Below are positions 9,242 to 18,384 of a stretch of 64,000 nucleotides of DNA, piece by piece (position 1 is the first letter of the stretch; every line of letters begins with the position of its first letter). The notes beneath the pieces are model-generated. The model was given only the letters and a program-made list of their open reading frames with translations, searched no databases and was not told the origin of the DNA. Origin of the DNA: Thermogymnomonas acidicola JCM 13583. Its GTDB lineage: Archaea > Thermoplasmatota > Thermoplasmata > Thermoplasmatales > Thermoplasmataceae. The stretch covers positions 1 through 64,000 of the forward strand of contig NZ_BBCP01000004.1 of assembly GCF_001316105.1 (NCBI RefSeq), written 5' to 3'. The translations under genes were made by a program, and so were the position numbers.

Positions 9242-12162
9242 TCATTCTCCCATCACGTACTCAAACTCGAACGCATCGATCAGGTAGGACTTCATGTTAC
9301 CGGTCGGTGGGCGACCGTGGAAGTCCTTTTCTATCATCTCCAGGAACGTCCTGGAGAACTCCCTTATCTTCTCGCTGTCCAACCGAACATAGTGCTTCGA
9401 GTCCGGCTTGTCCCTCTCAGCCTGGAGGCCTTTGTAGAGGTGACCCTCCACGAACTCCAGGTAGTTCCCTAGATCCACTTTTTCCTTTGCTCCCACCACA
9501 GTTTCTGAAAGAGCCTTCTCTAGCACGTCAAGACTCTCCCTCAGCATCCAGGACCTCTGAGAGCCACTCATGTCGAATCTTGGCGGCCAGAGCTCCCTTG
9601 CTATCCTCGCAAGTTTCTTCACGCTTTCCACACTCACACCTCCTTTCACTCCACCAAAGCCCCCCCTCTCCGCATACAGTTCCACCTTGGCCTTCAGGTG
9701 GGGCGGGAACCTGAACCTTCTGGAAGACGAACCCCCCCTGCCCGACTCGCCCCCCCTGTTCTCCTGGCTCCTGACGGCGTCCATGCAGTACGAGAAGAGG
9801 CTGATTGGTTCCCTGATGAACTCCCTCAGTATCTCTGCCTCCTGGTCGTACCTGTTCTTCGATGAGCTCCTTGATATGTTGGCCAGGAACCCGATGTCCT
9901 CAAGGAAAGCCAGCACCTCCTGCAGCTTGTTGTACCTTACCCTGGAGATGCCAAGTTCATCCAGGACAAAGTTGTTCACTGCGTAGTTGAAGATCTCCCT
10001 CTGCTGGAGGGCCGGTGGAGAGTGAGAATCTATTACCTGCACCCTCAGCTTGGTGCCTGAAGCCAGTCTTATGGCTTCCTCGTACAGCCTTAGGGCATCC
10101 GATGTCGTCTCAGGCTGGTCCACAGCCAAGAAGTATGAGGTGTCCTGCCGGAGGGGCCCTTTCCTCCTGCGAAGCGAGACCACTATTTCATCTATCCTCT
10201 CTGCCGCCCAGTTCTCCGCCTTCTGGTTGCTGGCCAGGTAGTTGAGGATCCTGTAGAGGTCGAAGAAGGGTATTGGGCCCGGGAAATCGAAGAACACAAA
10301 GACCGACCCTTCTCTGGATTCGCCCAGCCCGAGCTTTTTCCTTAGGAAAGATTCGAGCACATACCTCCCGTCAACAAGGGAGTTCTGGATGGCGGAGGTG
10401 ACGACCCTGTTCGTGAATATCGCGTTTGTCCTCAGCCCGTACAGGTTTTCCTTTATGGCCTCCGTCTCTCCCGGGTATCCATCTATCATGGACATGTTCC
10501 TCTTGTCGGGCACATCCGGAAGGTCCACAGAGGATGGGCCCAGGATTATTCTGACGATTTTCAGCAGGTTATCCTTGAACCCTGTCTCTGACGTCTCTGA
10601 GGACAGCTCTCTTGAGACCTCTGCTGCAAGGGCGTGCCAGTCTATTCCAGAGGCCTGTACAGCTAGGTCGTCGGGAATGCCGATCTCGGCTGCAACCGCC
10701 TTCCCGTCTAGGCCGGACAGGGCAACTACCAGCGGGATTAGAAGCGGATTTTTCCTCTTGTTAACCTCTTTTGTTTCCCTCAGGAGGGCATTGATGACAG
10801 CGTTTCCGCCTTCCAAGCTGCAGAGAGAGTCAAGCAGTTCCTTGACTTTCTCGAACTCCCCCTCCCTGACCTGGGAGCCTATGAGCTGAACTATTCGTAT
10901 AAGTATTACTTTTTTCATCTTCTCCGTGTCGGATATTAGGTCACTCACACCTTCAGTCAGGTTCCTGTAGCTCAGCGGCTTGGAGCCACGGGGAGTGAGG
11001 CTAACCTCCAGGTCTCCCTTGAACTCACGGTTCACTACGTCCCGGTACCTGGCAAGCGCTTCCATGGCATCCTGCGGCACAGGCTTATCCTCAGGCCTGA
11101 GGGCCTGTTTCAGCTTTTCAGGCTTGCCAGCGACCTCCCGCAGAACCTCCTCAGTGATGTAGACCATCTGCTTTCCAGGGATGTTGATCCTCCTATCTGT
11201 GAACTCTATGCTGTCCGCGATCTCCATCATCTGGCCAGAGATGTACTCAGCTAGGCTCTCCGCCACCTTTTCTGGCTCGATGCTTATCCTCGACCTGGCA
11301 ATGTAGTATATGGCATCCGGAGTGCTCCAGAGGTAGTGGCCACCAGAGGAACTTATGATCTCCACTACTGTGTTTCTCAGGAGTCTGTCACAGCGACAAA
11401 GTACGTTGAGCCCAGCGGCGTCTTGAATACAGAGTAATCTGTGAAGAGGTTCACCTCCAGGAACTTTAGGCTCCTGAACCACTGGTCGGATGCTATATTC
11501 AGGGGGGGCTCGGCAAATTTGCTGGATATCTTGTCGGCAAGCGATGAGAAACCAGACTCAAAGGTAAGCATAGGATTGACCTGCACCCTGGAACTCAGGG
11601 CATTGAATTTCGTGTCCTCCTCCGTTGAGAATGCGATCTGATAGATGTCGTCCGTCGACATCGACACCTCGCTGAGTGTATCATGGAAGTACATGTTCAC
11701 AAGGTCGGAGAGGCTGTCCCTAGAATCCTTCATCCTGTAATCGTCACCCGTGAGCTTGACGTAGTCATGGAATAGGTAGCCGAGGAGTGCCCTCTTCAGC
11801 CTGAACGACAGCTGAAGGCGCCAGTCCCCCCCTGCCATCGGCGCTTGGATCCGTGGGCCCTCTCTCAACCCTATTCTTGATCCTCTCAATGAGGTCTGGG
11901 TTCATTGCAGGGTTGCTGAGAAAGGTGTCGAGTATCTTCAGGGCACACTGCTCCCGAGAGGATGTGGCCTATGTACGGGAGGTCGTACTTCCTCTCCCAT
12001 GATGCCCGTGAAGGGTCTTCCCATTCGCCACCCTTCGCCGTTTGGTTCCAATCCTCTTCGTTCCATATGCGCGCCACCACCTTCTCCACGAACACTGGTA
12101 CGCACTCTGGACCGACGGTTCCCTGTACTGTTTGGGATCTGCCTTACATTCGTCTCTTCCAT
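9242..12162 (-). CDS. cas10d: Type I-D large subunit Cas10d (Csc3) with HD nuclease domain, frame broken
   Basis: Signature protein of type I-D, combining a Cas10-like large subunit with the HD nuclease that other type I systems place in Cas3. The reconstructed protein is about 970 residues. It starts MEETNVRQIPNS at 12162, where the cas6 TGA is directly followed by ATG. An N-terminal all-helical part contains YIGHILSG and the HD signature GYLFHDYVKL (around 11770). A long C-terminal region runs uninterrupted from about 11390 to 9242. Frame breaks lie near 12110, 11952 (one G missing), 11827 (C7 run) and about 11390. I see no intact GGDD palm motif in the long C-terminal part, as expected for Cas10d. 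Confidence 0.85.
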
Positions 12163-12877
12163 TCAGCTCACCTCCCAGCACCCCAGACCCAGGCCTGTCT
12201 TCGATCCCAGGCCCCCGGTAGTAGAGGAGCAATATGTCCGATGGGTTTCCCGTTATCTTTCCGGCGAGGTTAAAGCATGTCGTTATTGAGTTTTTTCCTG
12301 CGTTCGAAGAGATCCTTGCAGTCTTCCTGTGCGATTTGAAGATCTCGATCTTCACCCGGGGGGGCTCCTGCACGCCCAGCTTGTTCTTCAGAAACCATTC
12401 AGTTGTGAGGTTCAGGTTCTCCTCGATCCTATCGGGGGGGTCAACAACATATTTCCTGCCATCACTGAAGTCCCTGATCAGAACGGGCGAGAGGGTCCTG
12501 AACTCGAGTTCTCCCTGCATCTCATTCTGCTCTACCTCCTTCACTGACTTCACTGTAAAGCTTGTATCCGCGATCTTGAGTACCGGGTTAAGGGCCAGCC
12601 CAAGCTTAAGGTACTCCAGCAACCTGTCGTCCAGAGTCCTGAAGACAAGGAACCCCCCCCTGTCTATCTTCAGGCCGTTGATGCCGGTCGAAACATCCCT
12701 GGATATTATGTTGCTGAAGGTGAAAACCGAGAAGCTAGAAGGCACATGCAGGGGGGGCCTTACCTTCTGCTGGTAGATACCGAGCCTAGAATAGAGGGAC
12801 ATTGCAAGGTAGTAGTTGTACTCGTACGGGATCATCTTGCCTGAGGTGCGCTCCATGGTGATCAATGCTGTTTTCAT
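12163..12877 (-). CDS. cas6: CRISPR RNA endonuclease Cas6
   Basis: Processes pre-crRNA within the repeat to leave the 8-nt 5' handle. It begins MKTALITMERTSGKMIPYEY, typical of Cas6 (beta strand, then helix NYYLAMSLYSRL). Removing one C near 12205 restores the C-terminal glycine-rich loop GLGSKTGLGLG and a stop at 12163 immediately before the cas10d ATG. Without the correction the frame runs on into cas10d. Reconstructed length is about 237 residues, normal for Cas6. It is the first gene of the operon and is divergent from the CARF regulator. Confidence 0.87.
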
Positions 12878-12923
12878 ACCGATAAGAATATTATCTAGGT
12901 TTGATATAAACTATTCGGTGCGG
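12878..12923. promoter_or_regulatory. Divergent cas operon / CARF regulator promoter with inverted repeat
   Basis: The 46-bp gap between cas6 and the CARF gene holds TATA-like AT-rich elements for both directions (TTGATATAAA at 12901-12910 for the rightward gene). It also holds a perfect inverted repeat GATAA-5 bp-TTATC at 12881-12895, flanked by ACC and GGT at 12878-12880 and 12898-12900. The symmetric site overlaps where the cas transcript should start, so it is a plausible operator for the adjacent CARF-HTH protein. This is inference from layout. Confidence 0.5.
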
Positions 12924-13709
12924 ATGGACGAAAAAATTTCTTCGTTGAAACATGATCCGGAAAGGAGGAAGCAAATCTCAGTGGTCTCATTCGTGGGATT
13001 CCAGAAACACCTCGTAGCAGGATTCTTTGAGCAGGCCCATAAGGCATTTCAATTTGATTCCGGGACCATACACCTGTTCCACAGCAAGGATGAGGACCTG
13101 AGTGCTGAGCAGTTCGCCAGGTATTCATCTGTAAGGTCAGCACTTGACAGAGTTCTTAGGCAGGATTGGTCCGGGTTCGAGGTACGAGAAGTCACTCTGA
13201 GGAATATCTGGGATATCAGAGAGAGTATGGGCCATCTCGATAAGATAAAAGACGAGTCTTGTCTCGTCAACTTGAGCGCAGGACCTTCCGTGTTCGCTGC
13301 ATCAGCTATCCTCTGGGGACTGAGGAAGGGTTCGCTCCTCGTGGGACACGTGGTTGAGAGGAGGGAACAATCACTCAAGGATCTCGGGGGGGAAGAGAGC
13401 AACATATCCATATTCTCTTTCATCGATCTGAGGCCTTATTACAGCTACGTTTACCTTGACCATATGGACAAAATGATACTGAAGGCCATTGCTTCCGGCA
13501 GCCAGTCTAGTAACGAAATACTGAGATTTGTCCATAGATCCCTGGAGGAGCATTGGAGGATTTCCCTGAGGCTGATCCAGATGAGGCTGAACTCCCTTGA
13601 GCAAATGGGGGGGCTCATAAGAAGTTATAGATCAGGAAAATCAAAGAATTACCTGGTATCTGATAACTTGACCAAGATCATAGACATCTCAGGTTTTCTC
13701 GGTACATAG
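12924..13709 (+). CDS. CARF-HTH transcription regulator, Csa3-like
   Basis: A 261-residue protein with an N-terminal CARF (Rossmann-like) domain: strand SVVSFVGFQKHLVAGF and the ligand-loop motif CLVNLSAGPSVFAASAIL, equivalent to the nucleotide-binding loop of CARF proteins. A C-terminal winged helix runs from LDHMDKMILKAIA to KSKNYLV. Csa3-type proteins regulate adaptation genes and may sense cyclic oligoadenylates. I chose ATG 12924 because upstream in-frame codons lie inside the promoter. It is divergent from cas6 and directly upstream of array 2. The frame is intact. Whether it represses or activates cannot be read from sequence. Confidence 0.82.
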   Translation: MDEKISSLKHDPERRKQISVVSFVGFQKHLVAGFFEQAHKAFQFDSGTIHLFHSKDEDLSAEQFARYSSVRSALDRVLRQDWSGFEVREVTLRNIWDIRESMGHLDKIKDESCLVNLSAGPSVFAASAILWGLRKGSLLVGHVVERREQSLKDLGGEESNISIFSFIDLRPYYSYVYLDHMDKMILKAIASGSQSSNEILRFVHRSLEEHWRISLRLIQMRLNSLEQMGGLIRSYRSGKSKNYLVSDNLTKIIDISGFLGT

Positions 13710-13857
13710 AAAGCCAGGATAACATAATTCCCTTAGAATTCCAGAACCTGGTGCGCAGAAAGCCAAGATCTTTTCAGAACCCCCAGGGCACCCTAAGTAA
13801 GGATTCAAGGGTCTCGTGCCTAATTATGCTGAACTGATACGATTAATTTCAAAGATA
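13710..13857 (+). promoter_or_regulatory. Presumed leader of CRISPR array 2, with a decayed repeat
   Basis: A gene-free AT-rich stretch immediately upstream of the first repeat of array 2, the expected leader position because the degenerate repeat lies at the opposite end. At 13791-13810 the sequence CCCTAAGTAAGGATTCAAGG matches the 3' two thirds of the array 1 repeat with a few changes. It reads as a relic repeat or a leader anchor. No promoter is clear beyond the AT-rich TAATTATG near 13820. Confidence 0.5.
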
Positions 13858-14149
13858 GTAAAATAGAACCTTAGTAGGATTGAAAGTCGAAAAGATGGAA
13901 TGCCTTCCTAACGCGCCTGGCAAGTAAAATAGAACCTTATTAGGATTGAAAGGAGGACTTCACGGACAATCCCAGGAACACAAAAATATGTAAAATAGAA
14001 CCTTAGTAGGATTGAAAGTTCACCATGTCATCCTCGAACCACCTTTCTACGGAGGGTAAAATAGAATCTTAGTAGGATTGAAAGTTTGAGGGCAATCGCG
14101 GACCTTTTGCCTCTCATGTGTAAAATAAGAACCTTAGTAGGGTTGAAAG
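13858..14149 (+). CRISPR. CRISPR array 2, short, variant repeat
   Basis: Five repeats starting at 13858, 13924, 13990, 14056 and 14120 with four spacers of 35-37 bp. Most copies differ from array 1 by CCTTAG in place of CCTAAG. The second has TTATT, the fourth has GAATCTT, and the last (14120-14149) has an extra A plus an A to G change. Degeneration at the right end and the GATTGAAAG 3' end give the same rightward orientation as array 1. It lies downstream of the CARF gene and presumably shares the type I-D machinery. Confidence 0.95.
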
Positions 14150-14321
14150 ATAAGAAATAGATCTGCAAGCAGTAACGGGCCTAAAATATCGCTATTAGAA
14201 TGGAGCCCCCCCTGTGTGATTCAAGGTTCCAGGGAAAACGGGGGGAAAGCTGTCCAGGATTACCTTAAAAGGGACTCAGGAGAGACTGAAATTGACACCG
14301 CTTCATTTCAACAGATAGTGA

Positions 14322-15078
14322 CTACCCCTGCACAGAACCCATGTCACCCAGATAACCCATGTCTATTATCCCGAACTCCTCAGATATCGAGAATATCCTG
14401 AACTTCTTCGGATCGACCTTCCTGAGGGCCGGGGGGGTGAAGTGCTCCTCAGATATGAGGGACGTGAGCACGTCCGTGCCTGAGGAGTAGAAGCTCATTG
14501 ATGGAGTGATTATGACTCCCTGCTCCGCATTGACCGGGAAGGCGGGCATCTTAAAGACTCCCCCCTACTTTGTCCCTCAGCACCACCGATGGGTGCTCGT
14601 GGCCCAGGATCGTTATCTTCTTCAGGCCCCTGTCCCTGTCTCCGTGGTAGATGAAGTACCTGTCCGTCTCATACGCCTCGTGCATCCTGATCCCCCTCCT
14701 CGACAGGATGGTCTGGAGGTAGTTGTCGTGGTTCCCCCCCCTCACGAAGACCAGTTCCACTGTCCCCCCCTGGTAACGGTCTATGAAGTGGAGTATGTCC
14801 TCCCACTCCTGGGGGGGCAGGTTCCTGGAGAACTCCTGCTTGAAATCCCCGTTGATTATGATCTTCTCCGGCGAGTACCTTTCGATGATCCTGTCCACCA
14901 GGCCCTCCACATGCTCCCTCTGCATTTTGGGCAGGAAGAGGCCGTGGAGGTTCATCTCCTCCTCGAACCCCCCCAGGTGCAGGTCCGATATGACGCAGGC
15001 ATTCTCGTCCCTGAGGTAGAGGCAGTAGAGGTCGGAGATGAAGACGTCCTTAATCACCTGGATCTCCTTCACAACCAC
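14322..15078 (-). CDS. SbcD-related archaeal metallophosphoesterase (frame broken)
   Basis: Calcineurin-like phosphoesterase of about 252 residues. Metal-binding motifs occur in order: ISDLHLGG, INGDFKQEFS, GGNHDNYL and LGHEHPS. The organisation fits the archaeal SbcD-related / PdeM-like family, which hydrolyses phosphodiesters. The true substrate is unknown. A C-run at about 14563 breaks the frame after LRDKVG. The second piece continues with MPAFPVNAEQ to a TAG at 14322. The annotated start is GTG 15078, only 2 bp from the divergent ATG of the next gene, so the real start of one or both may lie further in. Confidence 0.78.
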
Positions 15079-15080
15079 CG

Positions 15081-15585
15081 ATGGGAAAAGGGAATAAACA
15101 CTTTGACATTCCAGATCCGGTGCAGCTTGCTCTCTTCATAGACAGGGACGGGACGATAAACAGGGACTGCCCCCCCTACTGCCACGACCCCCCCAGGGAC
15201 CTCCATATCTATGAAGACGCGGTGGAGGTGATGGGGTTCTTCCAGTCCCTGGGTTTCATGATCGTCATAGTGACCAACCAGTCCGGCATCGGACGGGGGG
15301 TACTTTTCCGTCGAGGAGATGGAGGAGTTCAACTCCCACCTCCTGTCCTCGCTCAGGAAGAGGGGGGGTGTGAGGGTCACCGCTGTGTATTACTGCCCAC
15401 ACAGGCCCGAGGAGGGGGGGTGCAGCTGCAGGAAGCCTGCCACCGGCCTGGTGGAGAGGGCCGCCAGGGAACTCAGCATAGACCTCTCCAGGTCATTCAT
15501 TGTGGGGGGGGACAGGGACGACGTGGACGGTGAACTGGCCAGGAGGCTCTCAATGCCCTACATGATAATGGTCAGGGACGTTTAA
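15081..15585 (+). CDS. gmhB: HAD-superfamily GmhB/HisB-N-like phosphatase (frame broken)
   Basis: Reconstructed protein of about 165 residues with HAD motif I FIDRDGTIN, motif II VTNQSGIGRG, the zinc-binding CPHRPEEG...CSCRKP segment characteristic of heptose-bisphosphate phosphatases, and acidic motif IV GDRDDVD. The family removes a phosphate from heptose bisphosphate or histidinol phosphate. Substrate here is uncertain. G-runs near 15295 and later cause shifts. ATG 15081 may be too early: GTG 15120, just before QLALFIDRDG, is an alternative. Confidence 0.75.
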
Positions 15586-15671
15586 GTACAGGGCTTTGCT
15601 GGCTGCATAGGCAGATCCATCCCGTCTCCCAGGAGCTTCAGAAAATGGTGGACTGACATGCTTTCCGGAAT

Positions 15672-15695
15672 CCCCCCCGAAAAATCTGGGGGGGG
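15672..15695. terminator. C-run / G-run hairpin between convergent genes
   Basis: C7 at 15672-15678 and G8 at 15688-15695 can pair around a 9-nt AT-rich loop, midway between two convergent genes. It could act as a bidirectional terminator. Run lengths in this window are unreliable, so the stem may really be shorter. Confidence 0.3.
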
Positions 15696-15704
15696 CCCAG
15701 GGCC

Positions 15705-17660
15705 TCAGGACGCGCTCTGGGCCTGCCTCCTGAACTCCTCTATTGCGGTCTTTATCTCCTCCACGGATGCCGAATCCTCAAGGGTGCTTATGTCCCCCCC
15801 GGGCAGCTGTCCCAGGGCCACCGCCTTCACGACCCTCCTCATTATCTTCCCGCTCCTTGTCTTGGGCAGCTTAGTGACCACGTGTATCTCCTCCGGGACG
15901 TATATTGGCCCCAGGTCCTCCCTGATCCTCTTCCTTATCCTCTGCACCACGTCCCTGTCGTGCGCGAACTCGTCCTTTATAACCACGAACGCAACGATGA
16001 CCTCTCCCTTCACCGGATCCGGCCTGCCGAACACAGCGGCCTCAGCCACCTCCTTGTACGAGATGAGCGCGTCCTCCACCTCGATGGTGCCCAGGCGGTG
16101 GCCGGACACGTTCAGGACCTCGTCTGCCCTGCCCAGGAGCCAGTAGTAGCCGTCTTTGTCCTTCACGCAGTAGTCGCCGCAGAAGTAGTTGCCGGGGAAC
16201 CTCTCGAAGTATACCTTCTTAAACCTCTCCGGGTCCCTGTAGAGTGTGAGGAACATGCCGGGCCAGGGCCTCCTGTATATTATGTAGCCCTTCTGCTCCG
16301 GCGGCAGCTCCCTCCCCGATTCGTCAACAACCACCGGGTCGACGCCAGGCATCGGGAACGTGGCTGACCCTGGCTTCAGGGGGGGCACGAGTCCCAGGCC
16401 CAGCTGCGGCGATATCATGAAGCCTCCGGTCTCCGTCTGCCAGTATGTGTCTATTATCGGGCACCTGGAGCCGCCTATGTTCTCGTAGTACCACTTCCAG
16501 GCAGCAGGGTTTATGGGCTCGCCGACTGTGCCCAGGGTCTTCAGGCTCGAGAGGTCGTGCATCTTCGGGTACTTCTCCCCGTACCTCATCAGTGTCCTTA
16601 TGGCTGTGGGCGAGGTGTAGAGGATGTTCACCCTGTACCGCTCGACTATCTCCCAGAGCCTGTCAGGGGGGGCCGGGTAGGTGATCGAGCCCTCGTACAT
16701 TATGGAGGTGAGGCCCAGGATCAGGGGGTGCGAACACGATGTAGCTGTGGCCCGTGATCCAGCCTATGTCTGCGGCGCACCACCACCTGTCGTCCTCCTG
16801 CGGGTCGAAGGCCCACCTCAGCGTGTTCGCCACCCAGACCGAGTAGCCGCCGTTGCCGTGCAGGGCACCCTTGGCTTTCCAGTCGTGCCCGAGGTGTAGA
16901 GTATGAAGAGCGGGTCGTTGGCGTCCATCCACTCCGGTTCCACGTAGTTCATCCCGTCCTTGACAACGTCGTGCCACCAGACGTCCCGGCCCTCCTCCAT
17001 GTTCACCTCATGGCCTGTGCGCTTCACAACGACCACTGTCCTAACGGTAGAGGTCATTTCCAGGGCCTCGTCCACGGTCTTCTTCAGCTCCACTATCTTC
17101 CCGTTCCTGAAGCCTCCGTCGGCGGTTATGACCATCGTTGCCTCGGAGTCCTTTATCCTGTCGGCAAGGGCCTGGGCACCGAAGCCCGCGAAGACGAATG
17201 AGAACACTGCACCTATCCTGGCGCAGGCCAGCATGGCCACGGGCGCCTCTAGGATCATGGGCAAATATATGACGACCCTATCTCCTCTCCTTATACCTAG
17301 GTCCTGCAGGGCCCTGGCGAAGTTGTTCACCCGCCGGTACAGGCCGTCGTATGTGACTATCTTCTCCTCTCCGTTCTCCGCCACCCATATGTATGCGGCC
17401 TTGTTCCTCCTGTGCTGCTTCAGGTGCCTGTCCAGGCAGTTGTATGACACGTTGAGCTTGCCGTTCACGAACCACCTGTAGAATGGGGGGTTTGAATCGT
17501 CCAGCACCCTGTCCCATGTCCTGAACCAATCCAGTACCTGGGCCTGTTCCGACCAGAACTTCTCCGGCTCGCGCAGGGACCTCTCGTAGACTTCCCGGTA
17601 CCTGTTCATGTGCGGTGTGTAATACTCGCCTGTGGGCAGTATGCCCTTCTCTTCATCCAT
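15705..17660 (-). CDS. acs: Acetyl-CoA synthetase (AMP-forming), frame broken
   Basis: ANL-superfamily ligase that makes acetyl-CoA from acetate, ATP and CoA via acetyl-AMP. Motifs in order: P-loop YTSGTTGKP, then DIGWITGHSY, YWQTETGG, the hinge GRADEVLNVSGHRLG and the C-terminal SGKIMRR with the regulatory lysine. About 650 residues, standard length. Two breaks: one A missing just after the P-loop (about 16880) and one surplus C in FAPLILGL (about 16725). The start is ATG 17660, with GTATATTC as TATA box about 20 bp upstream. Together with the acetate permease at 24.8-25.4 kb it suggests acetate assimilation. Confidence 0.95.
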
Positions 17661-17755
17661 ATTTGAATATACACTTTTCTGTATATTATGGTTGCCCAGG
17701 CTCCGGATTCAGGGTTCAGATAGTGGTAAATCCACCCCCCCCGCGATACGGTACC

Positions 17756-18363
17756 ATGGCCCTCATAGCACTGGTCAGGCACGGGGGAGAGCGAGGCGAA
17801 CGTCCTGAATATTGTCACTCACGAGGAGGGCAAGTACCACCTCACGGAGCGCGGGAGGGAGCAGGCCCTATTCATCTCCAGGACACTTGCGGGCCTGGGC
17901 TTCAGGAGGGTCTACAGCAGCCCGCTGCTCAGGACCGTGGAGACCGCGGAGATCATTGCAAGCCACCTCGGCCTCAGCGTGGAGGTGGATGCCAGGCTCA
18001 GGGAGACGGACATGGGGGGGCCCTATGCGGGCATGAGGGCGGATGAGATCCCCCTGGGGGGGGCCCAGGGAGGAGATGCCCATAGAGAGCTGGGCCTCGC
18101 ACGTTGAGAGGATGCATGAGGCCATTGACAGCATGAGCGAGGCGAGCATAGTGGTGAGCCATGCTTTCCCCATAAGGGCCTACCTGGCCAGCGTGATGGG
18201 CCTTGGTGAGGAAGAGTCCTACGGCATAGAGGTGAGGAACGCGTCGCTGAGCGTGGTGGACAACAGGACATTTGAGGTCATAGCGATCGGGTCCTTCGTG
18301 CTCAGCGGGAGGGTCCGGAAACTTATAATAGAGAGGAACAGCATGCCGGCTGTGGATCTATGA
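17756..18363 (+). CDS. Histidine phosphatase family protein (frame broken)
   Basis: Reconstructed protein of about 200 residues in the phosphoglycerate-mutase-like superfamily. It has an N-terminal VRHGES (the phospho-acceptor His; reading needs removal of one G at the 17784 run), the second arginine motif YSSPLLRTVETAE, and the C-terminal catalytic VVSHAFPIR. The substrate cannot be told. Bacterial relatives include cobalamin phosphatase CobC and broad acid phosphatases. A G-run near 18058 breaks the frame again. The next gene starts about 20 bp downstream. Confidence 0.75.
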
Positions 18364-18384
18364 TACCGATTCAGGAGGGGGGGT

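Noticed and set aside
5740-11162. Long plus-strand frames opposite cas4, cas3d and cas10d
   Set aside because: GC-rich codons give few stops on the complementary strand. Their translations are low-complexity and lack motifs, whereas the minus strand carries clear Cas motifs.
9242-12162. Type III system, because a Cas10-like large subunit is present
   Set aside because: No Csm or Cmr subunits are present, the HD signature and the csc1/csc2/cas3d neighbours define type I-D, and no intact GGDD was seen.
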